From assembly GCF_003865135.1 (NCBI RefSeq), contig NZ_BHZC01000001.1, positions 1,984,001-2,048,000 of the forward strand: a stretch of 64,000 bases of DNA. The letters are read 5' to 3'. Below, in pieces: positions 8,594 through 17,567 of the stretch; within the stretch, counting starts at the first letter, position 1; each line of letters opens with the position of its first letter. The stretch is from Streptomyces chrestomyceticus JCM 4735 (GTDB lineage: Bacteria > Actinomycetota > Actinomycetes > Streptomycetales > Streptomycetaceae). The notes under the pieces were generated by a model. It made no database searches, was not told the origin of the DNA, and saw only the letters and a program-made list of their open reading frames with translations. The translations under genes and the position numbers were made by a program.

Positions 8594-9589
8594 ATGGCGA
8601 CGGGAAATGCCACGGCCGCTGCGACCGGCACGGCACCACGGCGGCGGGCGGCCCTGGCCGTCACGGTCGCGCTTCTCCTCGTCGCCACCGTCCCCCTCGT
8701 CTTCCGTGCCGCCGGCGCGGACGGCGTGACGCCCGTACCGCAGTTGCTCGCCTTCCTGCCCTGGCTGCTGGTGCCCGCCGGGCTCGCCCTGGCGCTGTCC
8801 TTCGCGGCGCGCTGGCGGCCGGGCCTGTTCTGGGCCGCCGCCGCACTGCTCGGCCTGGCCGGGTTCGTCCCGCCGTACGGCGACGACGCCCCCGCGTCGC
8901 ACGGTGCGCCCCTCACCCACTTCCGCGTCCTCACCGCCAACCTCGAATTCGGCCGCGCCACGGACGGGCTGCTGGCCACGCTGCGGCGGGAGCGCCCCGA
9001 CCTCGTGGCGGTCCAGGAGTGCGATCCGGAGCGCTGCGCCACGGCCCTGGGCTCCCCCGACGTCCGCGCGGCCTACCCCTTCCGCCTGCTCGCCGGACAC
9101 GGCGCGTCCGAGGGCTCCGCCGTACTGAGCCGGTTCCCGCTGCGACCGGACGGCGCGGTGGCGGGCGAACTCGCCATGCCCCGCGCGGCCGTCACCGTCT
9201 CCGGCCACCGCCTGCGCTTCCAGGTGGCCCACCCCATGCCCCCGCTGCCCGCCTCCCTGCACACCTGGCGCTCCGAACTGGGCCGTCTCCGCGACCTCGC
9301 CGCGTCCCGCAGTCCCGAACCCCTCATCGTCGCAGGCGACTTCAACTCGTCCCAGGACCACGCCGCCTTCCGGGCCGTCCTGGACGCCGGGCTGCACGAC
9401 AGCGCCCGGCGGGCCGGCAGTCCCCGTACCCCGACCTGGCCCGCCCGCACCACTCCCGTACTGGGGGCCCAGATCGACCACGTCCTGGTCAGCGACGCCC
9501 TGTGCCCCCGCGCGGCCCGCTTCCTGGACCTGCCGGACACGGACCACCGGGCGCTGCTGGTGGACCTGGAGCTGCACGCGACGCGCTGA
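8594..9589 (+). CDS. Membrane-anchored endonuclease/exonuclease/phosphatase family protein
   Basis: 331 residues. Three hydrophobic helices occupy about residues 15-110, followed by a C-terminal EEP catalytic domain: LTANLEFG (metal-binding Asn), VAVQECD (catalytic Glu), VAGDFNSSQDH (GDFN motif), QIDHVLVSD and DTDHRALLVDLEL (catalytic Asp-His). All key residues are present, so it is probably an active phosphodiesterase or nuclease facing outside the membrane. Start at 8594 rather than 8492 because the upstream extension has no family resemblance. Substrate unknown; related proteins act on nucleic acids, sphingomyelin or inositol phosphates. Confidence 0.85.
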   Translation: MATGNATAAATGTAPRRRAALAVTVALLLVATVPLVFRAAGADGVTPVPQLLAFLPWLLVPAGLALALSFAARWRPGLFWAAAALLGLAGFVPPYGDDAPASHGAPLTHFRVLTANLEFGRATDGLLATLRRERPDLVAVQECDPERCATALGSPDVRAAYPFRLLAGHGASEGSAVLSRFPLRPDGAVAGELAMPRAAVTVSGHRLRFQVAHPMPPLPASLHTWRSELGRLRDLAASRSPEPLIVAGDFNSSQDHAAFRAVLDAGLHDSARRAGSPRTPTWPARTTPVLGAQIDHVLVSDALCPRAARFLDLPDTDHRALLVDLELHATR

Positions 9590-9608
9590 GGTGTCTCCCC
9601 ACCTCAGC
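9585..9608. terminator. Bidirectional hairpin over two convergent stop codons
   Basis: Perfect 9-bp stem (GCTGAGGTG and its complement) with a six-base loop, overlapping the stop codons of both the EEP gene and the HxlR gene. A shared terminator of two convergent genes. Confidence 0.65.
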
Positions 9609-10095
9609 TCTCCCGCTGCCCCTGCTCCCGTTCACGGTGGTCGTACACGGCACGGGCCTCGGCGATCTCCGCCTGGTGCTCCTCGGTCCAGGTGACCAGT
9701 GCCTGGATGGTGTCGTGCAGGGTCGCGCCCAGCGGCGTCAGCTCGTAGTCGACCCGGGGCGGGACGACCGCGTGCACCGTGCGGCGGACGAGGCCGTCGC
9801 GTTCGAGCTGGCGCAGGGTGACCGTCAGCATCCGCTGGCTGATGCCGTCGACCTCGCGGCGCAGTTCGGTGAAGCGCAGCGTACGGCGGTCCAGCAGCGC
9901 GATGACGAGCAGCGACCACTTGTCGGCGACCCGGTCGAGGATCTGCCGGACCTCGCAGCCCTCCCGTACGTCCCACTGCCGGGCGTCGTAGTCGCACTCG
10001 GCTCCGGGAACCGTGCCGTGCGCGCCGTCGCCGCACGGCTCGGCCGGACGGGTTACTCCGGTGTGCCCGAGTGACTTCGAAGTGCCTTCTTCCAT
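9604..10095 (-). CDS. HxlR-type winged-helix transcriptional regulator
   Basis: 163 residues. The core (about 48-140) matches the HxlR/MarR-like family: ILDRVADKWSLLVIALLDR, RFTELRREVDGISQRMLTVT and LRQLERDGLVRRTVHAVVPP, ending in YELTPLGATL. A conserved cysteine precedes the HTH (REGCEVRQIL), as in redox- or quinone-sensing HxlR proteins. It is divergent from the MFS exporter across a 70-bp region with a nested dyad, so it probably represses that exporter and itself. Inducer unknown. Confidence 0.9.
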   Translation of the reverse strand: MEEGTSKSLGHTGVTRPAEPCGDGAHGTVPGAECDYDARQWDVREGCEVRQILDRVADKWSLLVIALLDRRTLRFTELRREVDGISQRMLTVTLRQLERDGLVRRTVHAVVPPRVDYELTPLGATLHDTIQALVTWTEEHQAEIAEARAVYDHREREQGQRES

Positions 10096-10106
10096 GGTGG
10101 TTCACG

Positions 10107-10150
10107 GTGCCGGAAGATGCGGTCGGTAACAAGAGGTAACCGACCGGCAC
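10107..10150. promoter_or_regulatory. Nested dyad, likely HxlR operator
   Basis: Inner inverted repeat CGGTCGGT (10120-10127) and ACCGACCG (10139-10146) around an 11-base spacer, and an outer pair GTGCCGG (10107-10113) and CCGGCAC (10144-10150). A direct repeat GGTAAC also occurs twice, ten bases apart. The whole element fills most of the intergenic region between the divergent HxlR and exporter genes. Confidence 0.55.
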
Positions 10151-10165
10151 AGGGGGAACCGCATC

Positions 10166-11701
10166 ATGGACCCGATCACCGCCACCCTGCCGCCCGCGGA
10201 CGGCGACCGTATGAGCGGCCGCAGCCGGGGCGTGCTGCTGGTGCTGTGCGGAGCGATCTTCCTGGAAGGCATCGACGTCGCCATGCTGAACGTGGCACTG
10301 CCGTCGATCCGGGCCGAACTCGGACTGACCACCGGCGAGTTGCAGTGGGTGATGAGCGCGTACGTGCTCGGCTACGGCGGCTTCATGCTGCTCGGCGGGC
10401 GGGCGGCCGACCTGTTCGGACGGCGGCGGATGTTCCTGCTGCCGCTCGCGGTCTTCCTGGTCTTCTCCGGCCTCGGCGGACTCGCGGGCGACGGCTGGAC
10501 GCTCGTCCTCGCCCGGTTCGTGACGGGTACCTGCGCCGCGTTCCTGATGCCCGCCGGGCTGTCCGTCATCACCACCGGCTTTCCCGCGGGGCGGCAGCGC
10601 ACCACGGCACTGCTGGTCTACTCGGGCACCGGGGGCGGCGGCTTCTCGGTCGGCCTGGTCGTCGGGGGCCTGCTCACGGCGGCCGACTGGCGGTGGGTGT
10701 TCTTCGTCCCGGTCGTCCTGGCCGCCCTGATCCTCGCCGCGGGGCTGCCGCTCATTCCGCGTACGGAGGAGACGCGCGGTACGGAGGAGATCCGCACGGC
10801 CGGGACGCCCGCGGCCGGGACAACCGCAGGGCAACGCCCCCGCCTGGACCTCCCCGGCGCCGTCACCGTCACCGCCGCCATCCTCCTGTTCGTCCTGACC
10901 GTCGAACGCGCCACCCACGCCCCGCCGGCCGAGACCCTGGCCGCCCTCGCCGCCTCCCTCGTCCTCCTGCTCGCGTTCGCGCTGATCGAACGCCGGTCGC
11001 CGGCGCCGTTGGTGCGGCCGGGCATCTTCCGCACGCGATCGCTGGTGCGCGCCAATCTCACCGGGCTGCTGTTCACCGCCGGCTTCTTCGGGTTCCAGTT
11101 CATCGCCGTGCTCTACCTGCGCGAACTGCGCGGTTGGTCCACAGTGCAGACGAGCTTCGCGATGCTGGCCATGGGTGCCGACGTGGTCCTCGCGCCGCTG
11201 CTGACGCCCCGGCTCGTCCGGCGGTTCGGCACCGCGCGGGTGATCCTGGGCGGTCTGCTGCTGGCGGCCGTCGCGTACGCCGCCTTCCTGCCGCTCGGCA
11301 TGGACCGCGCGTACGCGGCGATGTTCCCGAGCCTGCTGCTGATCGGTGTCGCCTTCGCGCTGGTCCACGGGCCGCTCACGATGACCGCCACGGACGGCGT
11401 CGCCGAACACGAACAGGGGCTGGCGGCCGGACTCCTGTACACGTCCTTGCAGTTCGGTGCCGCGCTCGGCCTGTCGGCGGCCACCGCCGTCGCCACGGCC
11501 GTCGCGGGTGCCGCCACGGCCCCCGGTGACGCCGGTCTCCTCACCGCCTACCGCACCGCGCTCCTGGTCCCCCTCCTGACCGCCGTGCTCGCCGTCCTCC
11601 TCAGCCCTCGGGAGCGCCGCCGCCGTCCTCGGCTCCGTCCCGTCACGCCACCGAAGCCGGCCCTATGCGGTCCAGCGGCGCCGGACGGTCGTGGTGAATA
11701 G
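10166..11701 (+). CDS. MFS drug exporter, DHA2 (14-TM) type
   Basis: 511 residues with about 14 hydrophobic segments. Signature motifs of DHA2 exporters are visible: IFLEGIDVAMLNVALPSI in helix 1, QWVMSAYVLGYGGFMLLGG, the loop motif GRAADLFGRRRMF (motif A), and TGTCAAFLMPAGLSVI. It likely exports a drug or metabolite by proton antiport. The start is supported by GGGGGAA upstream and by the divergent HxlR regulator. The C-terminus overlaps the convergent xdhC end by 59 nt. Confidence 0.9.
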   Translation: MDPITATLPPADGDRMSGRSRGVLLVLCGAIFLEGIDVAMLNVALPSIRAELGLTTGELQWVMSAYVLGYGGFMLLGGRAADLFGRRRMFLLPLAVFLVFSGLGGLAGDGWTLVLARFVTGTCAAFLMPAGLSVITTGFPAGRQRTTALLVYSGTGGGGFSVGLVVGGLLTAADWRWVFFVPVVLAALILAAGLPLIPRTEETRGTEEIRTAGTPAAGTTAGQRPRLDLPGAVTVTAAILLFVLTVERATHAPPAETLAALAASLVLLLAFALIERRSPAPLVRPGIFRTRSLVRANLTGLLFTAGFFGFQFIAVLYLRELRGWSTVQTSFAMLAMGADVVLAPLLTPRLVRRFGTARVILGGLLLAAVAYAAFLPLGMDRAYAAMFPSLLLIGVAFALVHGPLTMTATDGVAEHEQGLAAGLLYTSLQFGAALGLSAATAVATAVAGAATAPGDAGLLTAYRTALLVPLLTAVLAVLLSPRERRRRPRLRPVTPPKPALCGPAAPDGRGE

Positions 11702-12863
11702 GGGTGTGGGCGCCGGTCAGGGGGACGCCGGTGCCGCCGCGGCGGTTGGCGATGATCTCGGCGGCGATGGACAGGGCCGTCTCCTCGGGGGTGCGGGCGC
11801 CGAGGTCGAGGCCGATGGGAGAGCGCAGGCGGTTGAGTTCGAGTTCGGTCAGGCCGATGTCGCGGAGGCGCGCGAGGCGGTCCAGGTGGGTGCGGCGGGA
11901 GCCCATGGCGCCGACGTAGGCGACGGGGAGGCGCAGCGCGCGTTCCAGGAGGGGGACGTCGAACTTGGCGTCGTGGGTGAGGACGCAGAGGGCCGTGCGG
12001 GCGTCGAGGTCCTGGGTTCCGAGGTAGCGGTGCGGCCAGTCGACCACGATCTCGTCCGCGTCGGGAAAGCGGGCGTGGGTGGCGAAGACGGGGCGGGCGT
12101 CGCAGACGGTGACGTGATAGCCGAGGAACTTCCCGGCCCGTACGAGCGCGGCGGCGAAGTCGATGGCACCGAAGACGATCATGCGTGGGGCGGGGACGGA
12201 GGTCTCGACGAGGAGGCGGACGGGTTCGCCGCAGCGGGAGCCGTCGGCGCCGATCTCGACGGTGTCGGTGCGGCCGGCGTCCAGCAGGGCGCGGGTCTCG
12301 TGGGCGGCGGTGCGGTCCAGGCCCGGGGGGCCGCCGAGGGTGCCGCTGACACCGCCGTCGGGGCGTACGAGCAGGGCACCGCCCAGGAGGCGGGCCGGGC
12401 CGCCGACGACCCGGGCCACCGCCGCCGCTTCGCCCGAGGCCGCGGCGGCCAGGGCGGCGGTGAGGGTGGCGGTACGGCCCGTGGCGTGCTCCGTACGGGT
12501 CGTGCCGCCGTCCTCCGGTGCGTCCGGCACGCCCGGTGCGTCCGCGTCGTACGGCCGTACCGGAGTGACCAGGATGTCGATGACGCCGCCGCAGGTCAGG
12601 CCGACCGCGAAGGCGTCCTCGTCGCTGTAGCCGAAGCGTTCGAGGAGGGTTTCCCCGGTGCGGAGCGCTTCCTGGCACAGTTCGTAGACCGCCCCCTCCA
12701 CGCAGCCGCCGGAGACCGACCCGATCGCCGTGCCGTCCCGGTCGACGGCCAGGGCGGCACCGGGCTGGCGGGGCGCGCTGCCGCTGGTGGCCACGACGGT
12801 GGCCACCGCGAAGGGTCGTCCCTGCCGGGCCCACCGGTGCAGCTCGTCGGCGATGTCCAGCAT
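11643..12863 (-). CDS. xdhC: XdhC/CoxI family protein (XDH maturation)
   Basis: 406 residues. The N-terminal XdhC domain shows VATVVATSGSAPRQPGAALA and GSVSGGCVEGAVYE; the C-terminal Rossmann-type domain shows VFGAIDFAAALVRAGKFLGY and ALCVLTHDAKFDVPLLERAL. XdhC proteins bind the molybdenum cofactor, help sulphurate it and insert it into xanthine dehydrogenase. It follows the permease by 34 nt and overlaps the MFS gene 3' end by 59 nt in convergent orientation. Start supported by AAGGAG. A proline/aspartate-rich insertion follows the first domain. Confidence 0.92.
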   Translation of the reverse strand: MLDIADELHRWARQGRPFAVATVVATSGSAPRQPGAALAVDRDGTAIGSVSGGCVEGAVYELCQEALRTGETLLERFGYSDEDAFAVGLTCGGVIDILVTPVRPYDADAPGVPDAPEDGGTTRTEHATGRTATLTAALAAAASGEAAAVARVVGGPARLLGGALLVRPDGGVSGTLGGPPGLDRTAAHETRALLDAGRTDTVEIGADGSRCGEPVRLLVETSVPAPRMIVFGAIDFAAALVRAGKFLGYHVTVCDARPVFATHARFPDADEIVVDWPHRYLGTQDLDARTALCVLTHDAKFDVPLLERALRLPVAYVGAMGSRRTHLDRLARLRDIGLTELELNRLRSPIGLDLGARTPEETALSIAAEIIANRRGGTGVPLTGAHTPIHHDRPAPLDRIGPASVA

Positions 12864-12897
12864 GTCGGTCTCCTTACGGGTGGGTGCGGGGCGGGTG

Positions 12898-14355
12898 TTA
12901 CTCGACGCCCAGCCAGTTCTCGATCGGGTGCAGTGCGAAGTAGACGAGGAAGATCAGACTGAGTACCCACATGAAGGCGCCGACCTCCCGCCACTTGCCC
13001 TGCGCGGTCTTGATGGCGGTGTAGGCGACGACGCCCGCGCCGACGCCCGCGGTGATGTTGTACGTGAAGGGCATCAGCGCCACGGTGAGGAACACCGGGA
13101 TCGACACCGATCGGTCGCTCCAGTCCACGTGCTTGGCGGCGCTCATCATCATCGAGCCGATGACGACGAGGGCGGCCGCGGCGACCTGGGCGGGCACGAG
13201 CTGGGTGAGCGGGGTGAAGAAGAGGCAGGCCGCGAAGAACAGGCCGGTGACGACCGAGGACAGGCCCGTACGGGCGCCTTCGCCGACGCCGCTTGCCGAC
13301 TCGATGAACACGGTCTGTCCGGACGCGCCGGCGACACCGCCGATCGCGCCGCCCGCGCCGTCGACGAACAGCGCCTTGGACAGGCCGGGCATCCGGCCCC
13401 TGCCGTCGGCCAGCCCGGCCTCCGTTCCGACGCCGATGATCGTGGCCATCGCGTCGAAGAACCCGGCCAGCACCAGGGTGAAGACGATCATGCCGACGGT
13501 GATCGCGCCGATCTGGTCCCAGCCGCCGAACTCGACGTGCCCGAAGAGCCCGAAGTCGGGCGCGGCCACCGCGCTGCCGTGCAGCTCGGGCGAGGTGCCG
13601 CCCCAGTCCTTGTCGGTGAGGCCGCCGAGGCTGGTGGCGAGGACGGACAGGATCGTGCCGACGACGATGCCGATGAGGATGGCGCCGGGGATGTTGCGGG
13701 CTTGGAGCATGAAGATCAGCAGCAGCGTGACGGCGAAGAAGAGGACCGGCCAGCCGGAGAGTTCGCCGGTCAGGCCGAGCTGTACGGGGCCGCCGGTGCC
13801 CTTGCCGACGAAGCCGGCCTTCACCAGGCCGAGCAGGGCGACGAACATCCCGATGCCCATGGTGATGGCGTGCTTGAGGGCCAGCGGGATGGCGTTCATG
13901 ATCATCTCGCGGAGGCCGGTGACCACCAGGAGCATGATCACGACGCCGTACAGCACACACATCCCCATGGCCTGCGGCCACGTCATGTACGGGACGACCT
14001 GCGAGGTCAGCGCCGCCGACACGTTCAGCCCGGCGGCCAGGGCCAGCGGCACCTTGCCGACGAACCCCATCAGCAGGGTGCAGACCGCCGCGCCGAACGC
14101 CGTGGCCGTGACCACCCCGGCGCTCGCCAGGGTGTGCTTCTCGACGTCCGGCGTGGCCAGGATGAGGGGGTTGAGCAGGAGGATGTAACACATCGCCATG
14201 AAGGTGGTGATGCCGCCGCGCACCTCGCGCGCGACCGTCGACCCTCTGTCGGATATGTGGAAGTACCGGTCGAGCCAGGACCGGCCGGCGGGCTGCCGCG
14301 AGCCGGCGCCCGCGTCTTCCGCCGTGGTCTGCGGCTCCAGGAACTGCTGGGTCAT
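12898..14355 (-). CDS. AzgA-type NCS2 purine permease
   Basis: 485 residues, about 12 to 14 transmembrane segments. Family features: FMAMCYILLLNPLIL, the segment KVPLALAAGLNVSAALTSQV, MIMNAIPLALKHAITMGIGM and FFDAMATIIGVGTEAGL with the conserved acidic residue. AzgA members import adenine, guanine or hypoxanthine. It sits between xdhC and the xanthine dehydrogenase genes, separated from the latter by a 19-bp-stem hairpin, so it probably has its own promoter or is reached only by read-through. Start supported by GGGAGTAAGG. Confidence 0.92.
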   Translation of the reverse strand: MTQQFLEPQTTAEDAGAGSRQPAGRSWLDRYFHISDRGSTVAREVRGGITTFMAMCYILLLNPLILATPDVEKHTLASAGVVTATAFGAAVCTLLMGFVGKVPLALAAGLNVSAALTSQVVPYMTWPQAMGMCVLYGVVIMLLVVTGLREMIMNAIPLALKHAITMGIGMFVALLGLVKAGFVGKGTGGPVQLGLTGELSGWPVLFFAVTLLLIFMLQARNIPGAILIGIVVGTILSVLATSLGGLTDKDWGGTSPELHGSAVAAPDFGLFGHVEFGGWDQIGAITVGMIVFTLVLAGFFDAMATIIGVGTEAGLADGRGRMPGLSKALFVDGAGGAIGGVAGASGQTVFIESASGVGEGARTGLSSVVTGLFFAACLFFTPLTQLVPAQVAAAALVVIGSMMMSAAKHVDWSDRSVSIPVFLTVALMPFTYNITAGVGAGVVAYTAIKTAQGKWREVGAFMWVLSLIFLVYFALHPIENWLGVE

Positions 14356-14469
14356 GGTGCCTTACTCCCAAGGTTCATAGGGGCCCTCGCGTCACGCGCG
14401 CACCGCGCCGCGAGATTTGGGATGGAACATCGGCTGCACGACCCGGGGGACGGCCCAGGCGCCTGCGGC

Positions 14470-14512
14470 GGGCAGCCGTACGGCGGTGCCGATCACCGCC
14501 GTACGGCTGCCC
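14470..14512 (-). terminator. Long perfect hairpin after the xanthine dehydrogenase operon
   Basis: A 19-bp perfect stem with a five-base loop, starting 11 nt after the stop of the Mo-binding subunit gene. The stem is the strongest hairpin noted in the window and separates the xdh genes from the permease/xdhC pair. No U-tract. Confidence 0.8.
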
Positions 14513-14523
14513 GGCCGGAGCGG

Positions 14524-16908
14524 CTACGTACCGGTGAGATGCTCCGGACGGACCGGAGTCCGGTTCAGTTCGAGCCCGGTCGCGTTCCGGATCGCCGCGA
14601 GGACGGCCGGGGTGGACGACAGGGTGGGGGCCTCGCCGATGCCGCGCAGCCCGTACGGGGCGTGCTCGTCGGCGAGTTCGAGCACGTCGACCGGGATGGT
14701 CGGCGTGTCGAGGATGGTGGGGATCAGATAGTCCGTGAACGAGGGGTTGCGGACCTTCGCGGTCTTCGGGTCGACGATGATCTCCTCCATCACCGCGACG
14801 CCGAGACCCTGCGTCGTACCGCCCTGGATCTGGCCGACGACGGAGAGCGGGTTGAGCGCCTTGCCGACGTCCTGGGCGCAGGCCAGTTCGATGACCTTGA
14901 CCAGGCCGAGTCCGGTGTCCACCTCGACGACCGCGCGGTGCGCGGCGAAGGAGTACTGGACGTGGCCGTTGCCCTGGCCGGTGCGCAGGTCGAACGCCTC
15001 GGTGGGCCGGTGCCGCCACTCCAGCTCCAGGTCGACGGCCTCGCCCTCCAGGACGTCCACCAGGTCGGCGAGCACCTCCCCGCCGTCGGTGACGACCTTG
15101 CCGCCCTCCAGGACGAGTTCGGCGGTGGCCCACGCCGGGTGGTGGGTGCCGAACTTGCGGCGGCCCAGCTCCAGGACTTTCTCGCGGACGTGCTCGCAGG
15201 TGTTCTTCACCGCGCCGCCGGTGACATAGGTCTGCCGGGAGGCGGAGGTGGAGCCCGCCGAGCCGACCTGGGTGTCGGCCGGGTGGATGGTGACCTGCTC
15301 GACGCCCAGCTCGGTACGGGCGATCTGCGCGTGGACGGTGACGCCGCCCTGGCCGACCTCCGCCATCGCGGTGTGCACGGTCGCGACCGGCTCGCCGCCG
15401 ACGACCTCCATCCGGACGCGGGCGGTGGAGTAGTCGTCGAAGCCCTCGGAGAAGCCGACGTTCTTGATGCCGACGGCGTAGCCGACGCCGCGGACGACGT
15501 CCTCGCCGTGCGTGGTGTTGGACAGCCCGCCGGGCAGCGCGCGGACGTCGGCGCCCTCGGTGGTCACCCACTGGTTCTCCGGCGGCAGCGGCATCGCCTT
15601 GACGCGGCGCAGCAGTTCGGCGACCGGCGCCGGGGAGTCGACCTCCTGCCCGGTCGGCAGCCGGGTGCCCTGTTCCATGGCGTTGAGCTGGCGGAACTCG
15701 ACCGGGTCCATGCCCAGTTTCTTCGCCAGCTTGTCCATCTGCGCCTCGTAGGCGAAGCACGCCTGGACGGCGCCGAAGCCGCGCATGGCGCCGCAGGGCG
15801 GGTTGTTCGAATACAGGGCGATGGCCTCGATGTCGACGTCCTCGACGACGTACGGGCCGACGGAGAGCGAGGAGGCGTTGCCGACGACGGCCGGGGAGGC
15901 GGACGCGTAGGCGCCGCCGTCCAGCACGATGCGGCACTTCAGGTGGGTGAGCTTGCCGTCCTTGGTGGCGCCGTGCTCGTACCAGAGCTTGGCGGGGTGC
16001 CGGTGGACGTGCCCGAAGAACGACTCGAACCGGTTGTAGACGATCTTGACGGGCTTGCCGGTGCGCAGCGCGAGCAGGCAGGCGTGGATCTGCATCGACA
16101 GGTCCTCGCGGCCGCCGAAGGCACCGCCGACGCCGGAGAGCGTCATCCGGACCTTCTCCTCGGGCAGCCCGAGGACCGGCGCGATCTGGCGCAGGTCGGA
16201 GTGGAGCCACTGGGTGGCCACGTACAGGTCGACGCCGCCGTCCTCGCCGGGCACCGCGAGGCCGGACTCCGGGCCGAGGAACGCCTGGTCCTGCATGCCG
16301 AAGACGTACTCGCCGGTGACGATCACGTCGGCGCGGCGGGCCGCCGCCTCGGCGTCGCCGCGCACGATCGGCTGGCGGTGCACGATGTTCGGGTGCGGTA
16401 CGTGTCCGGCGTGGTGGTCGGTGCGGTTCTCGTGGACCAGCGGGGCGCCCTCGCGGGTCGCCGACTCCTCGTCGGTGACCAGCGGCAGCTCGCGGTACTC
16501 GATGCTGATCTTGGCGGCGGCGCGGCGGGCGGTCTCCGGGTGGTCGGCCGCGACCAGCGCGACCGGCTCGCCGTGGTGGCGGACCTTGCCGTGCGCCAGG
16601 ACGGGCGTGTCCTGGATCTCCAGCCCGTAGTTCTTCACGTCCGTGGGCAGGTCGTCGTAGGTGAGGACCGCGTACACGCCGGGCTGGGCGAGCGCCTCGG
16701 AGGTGTCGATGGAGACGATCTCGGCGTGCGCGACGGTGGAGCGCAGGGTGAAGCCCCACAGCATGTCCTCGTGCCACAGGTCCGAGGAGTACGCGAACTC
16801 GCCGGTCACCTTGAGGGTGCCGTCCGGGCGGAGCGTGGAGGCGCCGATGCCCGCGTCGGCCGTGCCGCCCTGGGTGAGATGGGTGGGTGTGCGGGTGACT
16901 CCGGTCAT
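14524..16908 (-). CDS. Xanthine dehydrogenase, molybdopterin-binding subunit
   Basis: 794 residues, usual for the large subunit of three-subunit enzymes (PucD/XdhB type). Two domains are present: aldehyde oxidase/XDH a-b hammerhead (about 20-130) and the Moco-binding part. Motifs: GVGGAFGGREDLSMQ, the GAMRGFGAVQ loop, AMAEVGQGGVTVHAQ, QVGSAGSTSASRQTY, and GLRGIGEAP near the C-terminus with the catalytic glutamate. It hydroxylates hypoxanthine and xanthine. It starts two bases after the Fe-S subunit stop, so the genes are translationally coupled. The ATG at 16908 is chosen because the open frame upstream is another subunit's coding sequence. Confidence 0.93.
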   Translation of the reverse strand: MTGVTRTPTHLTQGGTADAGIGASTLRPDGTLKVTGEFAYSSDLWHEDMLWGFTLRSTVAHAEIVSIDTSEALAQPGVYAVLTYDDLPTDVKNYGLEIQDTPVLAHGKVRHHGEPVALVAADHPETARRAAAKISIEYRELPLVTDEESATREGAPLVHENRTDHHAGHVPHPNIVHRQPIVRGDAEAAARRADVIVTGEYVFGMQDQAFLGPESGLAVPGEDGGVDLYVATQWLHSDLRQIAPVLGLPEEKVRMTLSGVGGAFGGREDLSMQIHACLLALRTGKPVKIVYNRFESFFGHVHRHPAKLWYEHGATKDGKLTHLKCRIVLDGGAYASASPAVVGNASSLSVGPYVVEDVDIEAIALYSNNPPCGAMRGFGAVQACFAYEAQMDKLAKKLGMDPVEFRQLNAMEQGTRLPTGQEVDSPAPVAELLRRVKAMPLPPENQWVTTEGADVRALPGGLSNTTHGEDVVRGVGYAVGIKNVGFSEGFDDYSTARVRMEVVGGEPVATVHTAMAEVGQGGVTVHAQIARTELGVEQVTIHPADTQVGSAGSTSASRQTYVTGGAVKNTCEHVREKVLELGRRKFGTHHPAWATAELVLEGGKVVTDGGEVLADLVDVLEGEAVDLELEWRHRPTEAFDLRTGQGNGHVQYSFAAHRAVVEVDTGLGLVKVIELACAQDVGKALNPLSVVGQIQGGTTQGLGVAVMEEIIVDPKTAKVRNPSFTDYLIPTILDTPTIPVDVLELADEHAPYGLRGIGEAPTLSSTPAVLAAIRNATGLELNRTPVRPEHLTGT

Positions 16909-16910
16909 GG

Positions 16911-17567
16911 TCAGGCCCCCGTTCCGGTGGTCCGCGCGTCGCCGCGGGCGGCGGCGAGCCGGACCGCGTCGAGGATCTTCTCGTAGCCCGTGCAGCGGCA
17001 CAGGTTGCCGGACAGCGCCTCGCGGATGTCCGCGTCGGACGGCTGGGCGTTGCGCTCCAGCAGCTCGTCGGCGGCGACCAGCAGGCCGGGGGTGCAGAAA
17101 CCGCACTGCACGGCGCCCGCGTCGATGAACGCCTGCTGGATCGGCGCGAGCCCGGCCTGCTCCCCCGTCCGGCCGTCGGCGCCGGCGGGCTTGGCCTGCC
17201 GGCGCCGCGCCGCGTCCAGGCTCGTACCGGACGCCGTGCCGGAGGAAGCCGTGCCTGCCGCCGTGCCTGCCGCCGTGCCGCAGGCTCCGGTGGCGCAGCC
17301 GCCGCGCCGCGCGCGCTGCTCGGCGAAGTCGGCCAGCCCCTCGACGGTGACGACCTCACGGCCCTCCGCCTGCCCGGCCGCGACCAGGCAGGAGCACACC
17401 GGCACGCCGTCCAGGCGGACCGTGCAGGAGCCGCATTCGCCCTGCTCGCAGGCGTTCTTCGAGCCGGGCAGGCCCATCCGCTCGCGCAGCACGTACAGCA
17501 GGCTCTCGCCCTCCCATACGTCGTCGGCCTGCTGCTCGCGGCCGTTGACGGTGAACTTCACGCGCAC
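16911..17567 (-). CDS. Xanthine dehydrogenase, 2x[2Fe-2S] subunit
   Basis: 218 residues. The first cluster ligands are Cys40, 45, 48 and 60 (ACEQGECGSCTV, plant ferredoxin type); the second are Cys155, 158, 190 and 192 (CGFCTPG and CRCTGY). Between the domains, residues about 85-138 form an Ala/Gly/Thr-rich insertion with two additional cysteines (91 and 96), unusual for the family. GTG at 17567 has GAGGAG six bases away; a second GTG at 17561 overlaps the FAD-subunit stop as GTGA and is the alternative. Electrons pass from the Mo site through these clusters to FAD. Confidence 0.92.
   Translation of the reverse strand: MRVKFTVNGREQQADDVWEGESLLYVLRERMGLPGSKNACEQGECGSCTVRLDGVPVCSCLVAAGQAEGREVVTVEGLADFAEQRARRGGCATGACGTAAGTAAGTASSGTASGTSLDAARRRQAKPAGADGRTGEQAGLAPIQQAFIDAGAVQCGFCTPGLLVAADELLERNAQPSDADIREALSGNLCRCTGYEKILDAVRLAAARGDARTTGTGA

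Noticed and set aside
12730..16986. Long plus-strand open frame antisense to the permease and xanthine dehydrogenase
   Set aside because: Shadow of the real genes on the other strand.
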